From Betaproteobacteria bacterium (GTDB taxonomy: Bacteria; Pseudomonadota; Gammaproteobacteria; Burkholderiales; SG8-41): DNA of 34,730 nucleotides. Under the pieces are notes generated by a model. That model worked only from the letters and a program-made list of their open reading frames with translations, searched no databases and was not told the origin of the DNA. Shown here in pieces: positions 8,790 to 16,794 of this stretch. Made by a program: the position numbers and the translations under genes. The stretch covers positions 1-34,730 of the forward strand of contig JANXSE010000071.1 of NCBI GenBank assembly GCA_025356695.1. The letters are read 5' to 3'. Position 1 is the first letter of the stretch. Each line of letters opens with the position of its first letter.

Positions 8790-9542
8790 ATGCCGGCGCC
8801 GGCTTTTCGCGTTCTCGTCGCACTGTGTGCGCTGTGGTCTTGCGTCGCAACGGCCGCGCCGGATTACGCGCGTGAAAAACGTTGGGCCGATGAAATCACA
8901 CCGACGCTGGTGGTCGGCGATGCGGTTTACCTTGCCCAGCCGTCGGGCCACAAATTTCTCGGCTTGTATACGGAGGCCAAAAAAGCGCGCGCCGCGGTCA
9001 TCGTGGTGCACGGCCTTGGCATCCATCCGGACTGGGCGCTGATCGGGACACTGCGCAGCGCACTGCCCGACCACGGCTATACAACACTATCCATCCAGAT
9101 GCCGGTGCTCGCCGCCGATGCCAATGGCGAGGACTACCCGGCGCTGTTCGGCGATGCGGCGGAACGGCTGGCGGCAGCGGTGGCCTGGCTCAAGACAAAG
9201 GGTTACACGAAGATCGCGCTGGCCTCGCACAGCATGGGGGCACGCATGAGCAACCATTTTCTCGTCGCCAATCCGGCCAGCGGCATTGCTGCCTGGATCG
9301 CGGTCGGCATCAGCAGCGGCGAGTTCACCGATGCCGCAAGACTGAAGCTGCCCGTCCTCGACATCTATGGCGAACGCGATTTTCCGCAGGTGCTGCAACA
9401 GGCCGATGCCCGCGCCGCCGTGCTGTCGAAACTCAAGGGCTCGGTGCAGATGGAAGTCGCCGGCAGCGATCATTACTTTAGCGGGCGCGAGACCGAGCTC
9501 GCCCGCCACGTCAGGCTGTTTCTGGACCGTGCCCTGCCCTAG
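8790..9542 (+). CDS. Exported alpha/beta-hydrolase (DUF3530-like)
   Basis: The ATG follows the crotonase TGA with no gap. The 250-residue product has a probable signal peptide (hydrophobic residues 7-23, ending ATAA). VVHGLGIHPDW near 72-82 is the oxyanion strand of an alpha/beta hydrolase. The nucleophile elbow is SHSMGA with S148, the likely acid is D197 in DIYGERD, and the likely base is H228 in GSDHYF, so the triad is complete and in the right order. The overall pattern resembles DUF3530 proteins, which are predicted periplasmic hydrolases of unknown substrate. If exported, it could release a carboxylate from an ester for uptake by the tct system, but this is only inferred from gene position. 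Confidence 0.78.
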   Translation: MPAPAFRVLVALCALWSCVATAAPDYAREKRWADEITPTLVVGDAVYLAQPSGHKFLGLYTEAKKARAAVIVVHGLGIHPDWALIGTLRSALPDHGYTTLSIQMPVLAADANGEDYPALFGDAAERLAAAVAWLKTKGYTKIALASHSMGARMSNHFLVANPASGIAAWIAVGISSGEFTDAARLKLPVLDIYGERDFPQVLQQADARAAVLSKLKGSVQMEVAGSDHYFSGRETELARHVRLFLDRALP

Positions 9543-9565
9543 CGGCACCACCCCCGGCCATTGTC

Positions 9566-9594
9566 TTGCGAAGGCCACCCAGACCCCCTATACT
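9566..9594 (+). promoter_or_regulatory. Candidate sigma70 promoter for the MFS gene
   Basis: TTGCGA at 9566-9571 and TATACT at 9589-9594 are separated by 17 bases, matching 4/6 and 5/6 of the consensus. It lies in the 214-bp gap before the transporter and would give an untranslated leader of about 155 bases containing the palindrome at 9706-9723. Not tested against background. Confidence 0.5.
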
Positions 9595-9705
9595 GGATTG
9601 AAATGCCGGGTTAAACCCGCATGGCATACTGAAAATGAAAACGGCAGACTCACAGGCGGTCGTTTTTGAGAAAAAAATGCCGGCAAAGTGAGTTCGTACG
9701 AATAA

Positions 9706-9723
9706 GCGTTGTTTCAACAACGC
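9706..9723. repeat. 18-bp palindrome upstream of the MFS gene
   Basis: GCGTTGTT (9706-9713) and AACAACGC (9716-9723) are perfect inverted arms around TC. It lies 33 bases before the ATG, so in the mRNA it would be a hairpin close to the ribosome site (GAGAGGAG), and in DNA a possible dimeric-regulator operator. The function is inferred only from symmetry and place. Confidence 0.45.
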
Positions 9724-9756
9724 ACGCACGCCGCTTAACGAGAGAGGAGAACCACC

Positions 9757-11373
9757 ATGAGCACAGCTGCTGCAGCAGTGGATTCGAGCACGCTTAAGCC
9801 GGAAGAGAAGCGCGTCATTTTCGCTTCTTCGCTGGGTACCGTGTTTGAGTGGTACGATTTTTACCTGTACGCGACGCTGGCACCGTTCTTCGCTGCGTTG
9901 TTCTTTCCCAAAGGCAACGACACGGCGGCACTCCTGTCGGCGTTCGCCACCTACGCCGCCGGTTTTCTGGTGCGCCCGTTCGGCGCCCTGCTCTTCGGCC
10001 GCATTGGCGATATGGTCGGCCGCAAATACACCTTTCTCGTCACCATCATCTGCATGGGCGGCGCGACTTTCGCCGTCGGTCTGCTACCGACCTTCGAGTC
10101 GATCGGCTGGGCGGCGCCGGTGCTGCTGGTATCGCTGCGCCTGATACAGGGCTTGGCGCTGGGCGGCGAATACGGCGGTGCCGCAACCTACGTCGCCGAA
10201 CACGCGACAGAGGGCCGACGCGGCTTTGACACGAGCTGGATCCAGACCACGGCGACGCTCGGCTTCTTCCTCGCGCTGCTGGTGATTCTGGGCTGCCGCA
10301 CCGGCATGAGCACGGCGGAATTCGCCGACTGGGGCTGGCGCATCCCGTTCTGGGTCTCCGTCATCCTGCTTGCGTTCTCGGTCTACATCCGGTTGAAGCT
10401 GCATGAATCGCCGGTGTTCCTCAAAATCAAGGCCGAGGGCACGACGTCGAAAGCGCCGCTGACCGAGAGTTTTGCGCGTTGGGGCAATGCCAAGATCGTG
10501 CTGCTGGCGCTGTTCGGAGCCACCGCAGGTCAGGGCGTGGTCTGGTATACGGGACAATTCTACGCGCTGTTCTTCCTGACCATCACGCTCAAGCTCGATT
10601 TCCAGTACACCTACACGCTGATTGCCATTTCACTGGTTATCGGCACACCTTTCTTCATCTTCTTCGGCTGGCTCTCCGACAAGATCGGCCGTCTGAAGAT
10701 CATCATGGCCGGCTGCCTGATTGCCGCGTTCACCTACTTCCCGTTGTTCGCAGGGCTCACGCACTACGTGAATCCGGCGCTGGAAGCGGCACAGAACAAG
10801 ACGCCGATCACGGTGGCGGCGACCGATTGCAATTTCCATATCTTCGTCGGACCGTGGTCGAAATTCAGCGACTGCGACAAAGCGAAGGATTTCCTCACCA
10901 AGTCGGGCATTTCGTTCACGTCGACCGATCTGCCCGCCGGCGGTCCGGACAAAATCGTCACCAAGATCGGCGACACCGAGTTGAAGGGCTTCGACCCCAA
11001 GGTCTACGGCGAGGCGCTGAAGGCCGCGGGCTTTCCGCCCAAGGCCGATCTCGCGCAGGTCAATTGGGTGATGACGGAAGTCATCCTGGTCATCCTGGTG
11101 CTTTATGTGACGATGGTCTACGGGCCGATCGCCGCCTTCCTTGTCGAGCTGTTCCCGGCGCGCATCCGCTACACGTCAATGTCGCTGCCGTATCACATCG
11201 GCAACGGCTGGTTCGGCGGCATGCTGCCGCTGCTGGCAACGGCGATCGTGGCGGCAACCGGGAATATCTATAACGGCCTGTGGTATCCGATCGGGGTCGC
11301 CGTGATGTCGCTCGTCATCGGCGTGCTGTTCCTGCGCGAAACCAAGGACGAGAAAGTCCGCGTCGACCTGTAA
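9757..11373 (+). CDS. MFS transporter, metabolite:H+ symporter (MHS) family, with large periplasmic insert
   Basis: The 538-residue, 12-TM protein starts after a clear GAGAGGAG ribosome site. GTVFEWYDFYLYATLAPFF (residues about 27-45), RPFGALLFGRIGDMVGRK (73-90) and RLIQGLALGGEYGGAATYVAEHA (128-150) are diagnostic of the MHS/ProP-ShiA-KgtP group, which imports organic acids or osmolytes with protons. GWLSDKIGR (304-312) is the second-half repeat. MHS proteins are usually 420-450 residues; the extra length is a soluble stretch at about 335-437 between TM9 and TM10, predicted periplasmic, with cysteines C358 and C373. The gene stands alone, with a candidate promoter upstream and a good terminator downstream. 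Substrate unknown. Confidence 0.93.
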   Translation: MSTAAAAVDSSTLKPEEKRVIFASSLGTVFEWYDFYLYATLAPFFAALFFPKGNDTAALLSAFATYAAGFLVRPFGALLFGRIGDMVGRKYTFLVTIICMGGATFAVGLLPTFESIGWAAPVLLVSLRLIQGLALGGEYGGAATYVAEHATEGRRGFDTSWIQTTATLGFFLALLVILGCRTGMSTAEFADWGWRIPFWVSVILLAFSVYIRLKLHESPVFLKIKAEGTTSKAPLTESFARWGNAKIVLLALFGATAGQGVVWYTGQFYALFFLTITLKLDFQYTYTLIAISLVIGTPFFIFFGWLSDKIGRLKIIMAGCLIAAFTYFPLFAGLTHYVNPALEAAQNKTPITVAATDCNFHIFVGPWSKFSDCDKAKDFLTKSGISFTSTDLPAGGPDKIVTKIGDTELKGFDPKVYGEALKAAGFPPKADLAQVNWVMTEVILVILVLYVTMVYGPIAAFLVELFPARIRYTSMSLPYHIGNGWFGGMLPLLATAIVAATGNIYNGLWYPIGVAVMSLVIGVLFLRETKDEKVRVDL

Positions 11374-11392
11374 TTGCAAAGCCCTGCAAATG

Positions 11393-11426
11393 CGCCGGTA
11401 CCCGGTAACGGGTATCGGCGTTTTTT
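11393..11426 (+). terminator. Rho-independent terminator after the MFS gene
   Basis: A 12-bp stem (11393-11404 with 11409-11420, one G-U pair) closes a GTAA tetraloop and is followed directly by six T residues (11421-11426). It starts 20 bases after the MFS stop codon. This is a textbook intrinsic terminator and separates the transporter from the phosphoesterase-kinase pair. Confidence 0.9.
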
Positions 11427-11433
11427 CGTCTGC

Positions 11434-11451
11434 GACTGTTGTGCAACAGTC
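11434..11451. repeat. 18-bp palindrome upstream of the metallophosphoesterase
   Basis: GACTGTTG (11434-11441) and CAACAGTC (11444-11451) are perfect arms around TG. It sits 41 bases before the ATG at 11492 and just after the terminator, where a promoter or operator for the next transcription unit must be. It could bind a dimeric regulator; no regulator gene lies nearby. Confidence 0.45.
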
Positions 11452-11491
11452 TTGCATGACACGCCCGCCGGTTGCATGATGGCAAACAATC

Positions 11492-12235
11492 ATGCGCATC
11501 AGCCTCCTCACCGACATCCACGCCAACCGCGAAGCGCTCTCCGCCTGCCTGGCACACGCCGCCAACCTCGGTACAGATCGCTATGTGTTTCTGGGCGATC
11601 TCGTCGGTTACGGCGCCGATCCGGCGTGGGTCGTCGAGACAATCGCCGCTTATTGCGCCGACGATGCAATTTGCGTGCTCGGCAATCACGACGAGGCGGT
11701 GCTCATCGGCGCGCGCCCCGGCATGCGCGAGGAAGCCCGCGCCGTCGTCGAGTGGACGCGCGCGCAACTCGGTGCGCAGCACCTTGAGTTTCTGCAAAAA
11801 CTGCCGCTGCAGGTCGAACTCGACGACATGCTGTTCGTGCACGCCAATGCATGGTCACCCGGGGAATGGGGCTACATCCTGTCCGCCTTCGATGCGCGCA
11901 GCAGCATTGCCGCGACACGCCGCCGTTATACGTTCTGCGGTCATGTGCATGAACCGCAGCTCTATCACATGGGTGCCGACTGGCGCGCTGCCGCCTTTAC
12001 GCCGGTGGCGGGCAGCGCCGTGCGCCTGAGCTCGCAGCGGCGCTGGCTGGCCATTCCCGGCTCGGTCGGCCAGCCGCGCGACGGCATTCCGGCCGCCTGT
12101 TACGCGCTGTTCGACACCGCCAACAACAACCTGACCTTTTACCGGGTGCCCTACGATACGGCGGCGGCCGCCGCAAAAATCCGCGCCGCCGGCCTGCCCG
12201 GCAATCTGGGCACGCGACTGGAACTCGGCCAATAG
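11492..12235 (+). CDS. Calcineurin-like metallophosphoesterase (YfcE-type)
   Basis: The 247-residue soluble protein contains the full dinuclear-metal set of the superfamily: TDIHAN with D8 and H10, FLGDLVGYG with D36, LGNHDE with N65 and H66, H117 in VHANAW, and FCGHVH with H151 and H153. No signal peptide is visible, so it is cytoplasmic. Relatives hydrolyse phosphodiesters or act as protein phosphatases. It ends 13 bases before a Ser/Thr kinase gene and is surely co-transcribed with it, which makes a kinase-phosphatase pair acting on shared targets attractive, though this is inference. The palindrome at 11434-11451 may control the unit. Start chosen because the metal-binding D8-x-H10 motif is close to the N-terminus, as usual. 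Confidence 0.9.
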   Translation: MRISLLTDIHANREALSACLAHAANLGTDRYVFLGDLVGYGADPAWVVETIAAYCADDAICVLGNHDEAVLIGARPGMREEARAVVEWTRAQLGAQHLEFLQKLPLQVELDDMLFVHANAWSPGEWGYILSAFDARSSIAATRRRYTFCGHVHEPQLYHMGADWRAAAFTPVAGSAVRLSSQRRWLAIPGSVGQPRDGIPAACYALFDTANNNLTFYRVPYDTAAAAAKIRAAGLPGNLGTRLELGQ

Positions 12236-12248
12236 GCAGGCCCGGACA

Positions 12249-13658
12249 ATGACTGCGCTCGAGCCCGGCACCATCATCGACAATTTCCGGCTTGAGGAAA
12301 TTGTTTATCGCGGTGGCATGGCAACGCTGTGGCGGGTGACGCGCGCCGATTTGCCGATCCCGCTGGTGATGAAAGTGCCGCGCCTCGACTACGGCGACGA
12401 CCCCGCCGCCATCGTCGGCTTCGAAGTCGAGCAGATGATCATGCCGACGCTCAACGGCGTGCACGTGCCGCGCTTCGTCGCCGCCGGCGATTTCACCGCG
12501 ATGCCGTACATCGTCATGGAATTCGTCAGCGGCCCTTCGCTGCGCGAGCGTCTCGATCAAACCCCGCTGCCGGCGGCCGAAGTCGCCGCCATCGGCACCA
12601 AAATCTCCAACGCCCTGCACCACCTGCACCGTCAGCACGTCATCCATCTCGATCTGAAACCGAGCAGCGTGCTGTTCCGTGCCAGCGGCGAGGCGGTGCT
12701 GATCGACTACGGCCTCGCCCACCACAATCAACTACCCGACCTGCTGGCGGAACAATTCCGCCTGCCGATGGGCACCGGCCCTTACATCTCGCCTGAACAA
12801 TTACACGGCATCCGCAATGACGCGCGCAGCGACCTGTTTGCGCTAGGTGTCACGCTTTACTTTCTGGCAACGGGCGAGCGGCCGTTCGGCAACCCGGGGT
12901 CGATCTCGGGCCTGCGCAAACGGCTTTATCGCGAGCCGGTGCCGCCGTGCGTCCGGCAGGGAAACGTCCCGCCGTGGCTGCAGGAAATCATTTTGCATTG
13001 CCTTGAAGTCGAGCCGGCACGCCGCTACAAGACCGCCGCGCAGGTCGCCTTCGACCTGCAGAACCCGGCGCAGTTGAAACTGACCGAACGCGCCGAACGC
13101 AGATCGCGTAGCAGCCTCGCCACCACCGCCGGGCGCTGGCTGCGCTCGATCGGCAGCGACCCCGCCGCGCGCAGTTCGGTCGCCGATCATCTGGCATCTG
13201 CACCCATCGTCATGGTCGCGGTCGATCTGATGCCCGGCATGGAAGCGCTTGGCGACGCACTGCGGCGCGCCACACGCCGCGTGCTGGCTTCCGAGCCGGG
13301 CGCGCGCCTCAGCTGCGTTGCGGTATTGAAGACTTCACGCGTGGCGCTCGACAGCAACGTCGACGCCGAAGGACGCAATCTGCATGTGCAGCGGCTGGTC
13401 GAACTGAAACACTGGGCGCGCGGCCTCGAAGCTGCGGCGGACCTTGTGACCTATCACGTGCTGGAGGCGCCCGATCCGGCGACCGCCATTGTTGAATACG
13501 CGCAAAGCAACGATGTCGATCATATCGTGCTCGGCGCACGCGCCAGTTCCGCCTTGCGCCGCTTTCTGGGCAGCGTGTCGTCGCGCGTGGTCGCCGAGGC
13601 GCCGTGCACCGTCACGGTCGTGCGCACACCGCAAACCGAACGCGGCGAAACGGATTGA
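12249..13658 (+). CDS. Ser/Thr protein kinase fused to a C-terminal universal stress protein (USP) domain
   Basis: The 469-residue protein has two domains. Residues about 10-275 form a Hanks-type kinase: glycine-rich loop YRGGMATLW (20-28), ATP lysine K42, catalytic loop HLDLKPSS with H133, D135 and K137, metal-binding D153 in IDYG (DFG equivalent), SPE at 181-183 and SDLFALG at 194-200. The usual loop asparagine is serine (S140), and HRD is HLD, so activity may be altered but the essential Lys and Asp residues remain. Residues about 318-460 resemble a USP domain: IVMVAVDLM at the start and VLGARASSALRRFLGSVSSRV with the G-2x-G-9x-G-S/T nucleotide pattern. No transmembrane segment is seen. 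It is paired with the upstream metallophosphoesterase and faces tsaC tail to tail. Confidence 0.87.
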   Translation: MTALEPGTIIDNFRLEEIVYRGGMATLWRVTRADLPIPLVMKVPRLDYGDDPAAIVGFEVEQMIMPTLNGVHVPRFVAAGDFTAMPYIVMEFVSGPSLRERLDQTPLPAAEVAAIGTKISNALHHLHRQHVIHLDLKPSSVLFRASGEAVLIDYGLAHHNQLPDLLAEQFRLPMGTGPYISPEQLHGIRNDARSDLFALGVTLYFLATGERPFGNPGSISGLRKRLYREPVPPCVRQGNVPPWLQEIILHCLEVEPARRYKTAAQVAFDLQNPAQLKLTERAERRSRSSLATTAGRWLRSIGSDPAARSSVADHLASAPIVMVAVDLMPGMEALGDALRRATRRVLASEPGARLSCVAVLKTSRVALDSNVDAEGRNLHVQRLVELKHWARGLEAAADLVTYHVLEAPDPATAIVEYAQSNDVDHIVLGARASSALRRFLGSVSSRVVAEAPCTVTVVRTPQTERGETD

Positions 13659-13675
13659 CGGGCGATTGACGGGTT

Positions 13676-14653
13676 TCAGGCCTGCTGCGCGCCGGCGGCG
13701 GCGCGCAGCAGGCGATCGTTGACCGCCGCCCACGCCGGCTGCAGCGGCGGTTGCTCGACCAGAATCACTGCGCAAGCCGCAGCGTCGAGCGCGCGCAGAC
13801 CGGCATAGAGATCGTGCGCATAACGCGCCGGGTCCGCCGGTGCCGCCTGCCACAACAATCCGTCGAGCAGGGGCCGGCGCGCGCTCATCGCCAGCACTGC
13901 GACACGTTTGCCCTGCTGCGACAAGTTAGCGGCAAGTTCGAGCAGCAGATCGGCTTCGAGCAACAGCAAGGTTGTCGCCGGCGCGTAGTGCGCGGCGAGT
14001 GCGCCGGACACGCGCGGCGCGTCGAGGCGCGGCGCTTCAAGCGAAATGCCGGCGGCATTTTCGATTTCCTGCACTGAAATATGTCCGGGCCGCATCAGCA
14101 CCGGATGTTCGCCGCGTGCATCGACGATGGTCGATTCGATGCCGATATCGCTGGCGCCGCCATCGAGCACGTAGTCGACGCGGTCGCCAAGTTCTTCCGC
14201 GACGTGCTGCGCCGTCGTCGTGCTGATGCGGCCGAAGCGGTTGGCCGAGGGCGCGGCAATGCCGCCACCAAATGCTTTGAGCAAGGCCTGCGCGACTGGG
14301 TGCGCGGGCACGCGCAAACCGATGCTGTCCTGCCCGCCGGTGACGAGATCGCTGACCGACGCCGCGCTGCGCAGGATCAACGTCAGCGGGCCGGGCGAAA
14401 ATTTCCGCGCGAGTTTTTGCGCAAGCGGCGTGACGTCGCCGGACCAGTCTTGCAGTTGCACGACCTCCGCAAGATGCACGATGAGCGGATGATCGGCCGG
14501 GCGGCCCTTCGCGGCAAAGATGCGTTTGACCGCCTCGGCGTTGCCGGCGTCGCCGCCGAGACCGTAGACGGTTTCCGTCGGAAAGGCGACGAGCCCGCCG
14601 CGCTTGAGCACCGTGACCGCATGCGCAATATCGCGCCCGATTTCAACCGTCAT
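13676..14653 (-). CDS. tsaC: L-threonylcarbamoyladenylate synthase (Sua5/YrdC, long form)
   Basis: The 325-residue protein starts at the ATG complementary to 14651-14653, MTVEIGRDIAHAVTVLKRGG; the open frame further upstream runs back over the dcd gene and is not family-like. KRGGLVAFPTETVYGLGGDA and AAKGRPADHPLIVHL are the YrdC signatures, and SGALAAHYAP begins the C-terminal Sua5 domain that separates it from the short TsaC. It makes threonylcarbamoyl-AMP from threonine, bicarbonate and ATP for the t6A37 tRNA modification, an essential cytoplasmic function. It is the last gene of purE-purC-dcd-tsaC, 16 bases after dcd. Its final codons form a perfect 14-bp hairpin. Confidence 0.94.
   Translation of the reverse strand: MTVEIGRDIAHAVTVLKRGGLVAFPTETVYGLGGDAGNAEAVKRIFAAKGRPADHPLIVHLAEVVQLQDWSGDVTPLAQKLARKFSPGPLTLILRSAASVSDLVTGGQDSIGLRVPAHPVAQALLKAFGGGIAAPSANRFGRISTTTAQHVAEELGDRVDYVLDGGASDIGIESTIVDARGEHPVLMRPGHISVQEIENAAGISLEAPRLDAPRVSGALAAHYAPATTLLLLEADLLLELAANLSQQGKRVAVLAMSARRPLLDGLLWQAAPADPARYAHDLYAGLRALDAAACAVILVEQPPLQPAWAAVNDRLLRAAAGAQQA
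13680..13713. other. Perfect 14-bp stem-loop at the tsaC 3' end, between convergent genes
   Basis: The arms 13680-13693 and 13700-13713 are exact complements around GGCGGC. The hairpin lies within the last codons of tsaC (encoding LLRAAAGAQQA) and 21 bases past the kinase stop on the other strand. No T-run follows on either strand, so it is not a standard terminator, but a stem this strong could block RNA polymerase or protect 3' ends from both directions. Confidence 0.55.
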
Positions 14654-14669
14654 GAAATGCGGCGCCGGC

Positions 14670-15842
14670 TCAGGCGGCCATCGGCTTGAACTGCTTGGAG
14701 AGCGCGAGGCCCTGCGATTGGTAGGACGAACCGATGTTGACGCCGTAGATCTTCTCCGGTACCGCCAGCAGACGCTCGTAGATGAAGCGGCCGACTTCCT
14801 GGCCATGCTCGATGAGGAAGGGCACTTCGTGCGAACGCACTTCGAGCACCGCGCGCGTGCCCGCAATGTCGTTGCTGCCGTAACCGAAACCCGGATCGAA
14901 AAAACCCGCGTAGTGAATGCGGAACTCGCCGACCGACGGGTCGTACGGCACCATGGATGCGGCGAAATGCGGCGGAATGCGGATCAGTTCGCGCGAAGCG
15001 AGAATGTAAAAATCATCGGGATTGAGCACAAGGCCGCGCGACGGCGTGCGCGTAATCGGCTCCCAGAATTCAAGCGTATCGTAATAAGCGATTTTGCCGA
15101 GGTCGACCAGCGGCGCATGGTTCTTCGCGCGGTAACCGACGATACCGTTGCCGGCATTGCCTTCGAGGTCGACCGAAATCCACAGGCCGTCCTTGATGAC
15201 CGCGGCCTGCGGGCCGTCGGCTTCGGAATATACCAGCGTCTCCACGCGGTCGAGTTCGCCGAGTGCGGTGTCCGACGGTGGCGGATTGCCACGCACGAAG
15301 CGCAGCTGGTTCAGCCGCACGCCCTGCTGCACCAGGATGCTGAAAGTGCGCGGCACCACTTCAAGATACAGCTTGCCGCGATAGCCTTCGCGCACGCCTT
15401 CAAATTCGTTGCCGTTGTCGGTGATCATGCGCGTGAAGATGTCGAGGCGGCCGGTGGTGCTTTTCGGATTGGCCTTGCCGGAAATGCCCTGCGGCAGTTT
15501 CAGCTCTTCCATCAGCTCGACGATATAGACGCAGCCTTTTTCCAGCACGGTCGGCCGCGTCAGATCGATGTCGTGCATCTTCAGGCGCTCGATCTTGGCC
15601 GCCACCGACGAGGTGCCGGGCAGAAAACTCGCGCGCACGCGATACGCTTTTGCGCCCAGCCGCAGATCGAGGCTTGCCGGCTGCACCTGTTCGCGCTCGA
15701 TCGGCACGTCGGCCTTGATGCGTCCGCCGTCGAGCAGCTTGATGATGTCCTGGTACGGCAGGATGCCGGTGGTGGCTTCCGCAGTGTACGGCTTGAGGTC
15801 TTTCTCAAGCTCGGGAAACAATGCGCCGATGTCGCGTTTCAT
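14670..15842 (-). CDS. dcd: 2'-deoxycytidine 5'-triphosphate deaminase, long two-module form
   Basis: The 390-residue product is about twice the length of E. coli Dcd (193). It matches the long Dcd family with two dUTPase-like modules. The first has QPASLDLRLGAKAYRV (about 54-69) and GKANPKSTTGRLDIFTR (about 121-137). The second has HYAGFFDPGFGYG and AVLEVRSHEVPFLIEHGQEVGRF (about 305-350), the conserved nucleotide-binding pattern. The enzyme converts dCTP to dUTP and ammonia, supplying dUMP for thymidylate synthesis. The gene is 16 bases after purC and 16 before tsaC on the minus strand, so it belongs to one nucleotide/tRNA housekeeping operon. In the related betaproteobacterial order I would expect purK here. 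Confidence 0.88.
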   Translation of the reverse strand: MKRDIGALFPELEKDLKPYTAEATTGILPYQDIIKLLDGGRIKADVPIEREQVQPASLDLRLGAKAYRVRASFLPGTSSVAAKIERLKMHDIDLTRPTVLEKGCVYIVELMEELKLPQGISGKANPKSTTGRLDIFTRMITDNGNEFEGVREGYRGKLYLEVVPRTFSILVQQGVRLNQLRFVRGNPPPSDTALGELDRVETLVYSEADGPQAAVIKDGLWISVDLEGNAGNGIVGYRAKNHAPLVDLGKIAYYDTLEFWEPITRTPSRGLVLNPDDFYILASRELIRIPPHFAASMVPYDPSVGEFRIHYAGFFDPGFGYGSNDIAGTRAVLEVRSHEVPFLIEHGQEVGRFIYERLLAVPEKIYGVNIGSSYQSQGLALSKQFKPMAA

Positions 15843-15858
15843 GACGGGCGCCCGCGGC

Positions 15859-16743
15859 TCATTGGCTCAGCAGTGTGAGAACTTCGCGATATTTCGCCGA
15901 GGTCTTCGCCAGCACTTCGGCCGGCACTTTCGGCGCCGGCGGTTTTTTGTTCCACGACTGCGTTTCCAGCCAGTCGCGTACGATCTGCTTGTCGAACGAC
16001 GGCGGGCTCATGCCGGTGCGGTATTCGGCCGCCGGCCAGAAGCGCGACGAATCCGGCGTCAGAATTTCATCGATCAGATGCAGTTTGCCGGCGGCGTCGA
16101 GGCCGAATTCGAATTTGGTATCGGCGATGATGATGCCGCGCGTGGCGGCAAAGGCGGCGGCCTCGCTGTAGAGCTGGATCGACACATCGCGCACTTTCGC
16201 CGCCATTTCGGCGCCGACGATCTTGCCGGCTTCTTCGAAGGAAATATTTTCGTCGTGCTGGCCGGCCGGCGCCTTGGTCGCCGGCGTGAAAATGACTTGC
16301 GGCAGCTTCTCCGCTTCTTTCAAACCGGCCGGCAACTGGATGCCACAGACCTTGCCGGTTTTCTGATAATCCTTCCAGCCCGAGCCAATGATGTAACCGC
16401 GCACCACCGCTTCGATCATCAGCGGCTTGAACTTGTGCACGACCATGGCGCGACCGGCGACCTGCTCGCGTTCGTTTGCCGCCACCACGGTTTCCGGCGC
16501 GATGCCGGTGAGATGGTTCGGAATCACGTGACCGAGTTTCTTGAACCAGTAATACGACATTTCGGTCAGCACCGCACCCTTGCCCGGAATCGGATCGGAC
16601 AGAATCACGTCGAACGCCGACAGGCGGTCGGTCTGCACCACCAGCAGTTTGTCGTCGCCGACAGCATAGAGGTCGCGCACCTTGCCGCGATGCAGAAAGG
16701 GCAGGCTTTTCAGATTGGTTTCGAGAATTGCGTCGTTAGCCAC
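15859..16743 (-). CDS. purC: Phosphoribosylaminoimidazole-succinocarboxamide synthase (SAICAR synthetase)
   Basis: The 294-residue protein starts at a GTG (complement of 16741-16743) preceded by AAGGA eight bases upstream. [35 protein letters not shown] (about 14-48), [26 protein letters not shown] and IADTKFEFG are the signature stretches of PurC for ATP and CAIR binding. ISFEEA and [11 protein letters not shown] complete it. Length about 300 fits the long betaproteobacterial form. It joins aspartate to CAIR in de novo purine synthesis, the step after PurE, whose gene lies 51 bases upstream. A small hairpin in that gap may tune expression. Confidence 0.97.
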   Translation of the reverse strand: MANDAILETNLKSLPFLHRGKVRDLYAVGDDKLLVVQTDRLSAFDVILSDPIPGKGAVLTEMSYYWFKKLGHVIPNHLTGIAPETVVAANEREQVAGRAMVVHKFKPLMIEAVVRGYIIGSGWKDYQKTGKVCGIQLPAGLKEAEKLPQVIFTPATKAPAGQHDENISFEEAGKIVGAEMAAKVRDVSIQLYSEAAAFAATRGIIIADTKFEFGLDAAGKLHLIDEILTPDSSRFWPAAEYRTGMSPPSFDKQIVRDWLETQSWNKKPPAPKVPAEVLAKTSAKYREVLTLLSQ

Positions 16744-16770
16744 GTTTCGTATCCTTACGGAGATTTAAAT

Positions 16771-16789
16771 GCTGTTGAACTGCAACAGC
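16771..16789 (-). other. Small stem-loop in the purE-purC gap
   Basis: Perfect 7-bp arms GCTGTTG and CAACAGC enclose a five-base loop. In the transcribed (minus) direction ATTTAAAT follows almost directly, so this may be a weak terminator or an mRNA processing point between purE and purC. The stem is short, so confidence is modest. Confidence 0.35.
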
Positions 16790-16794
16790 GCCGT

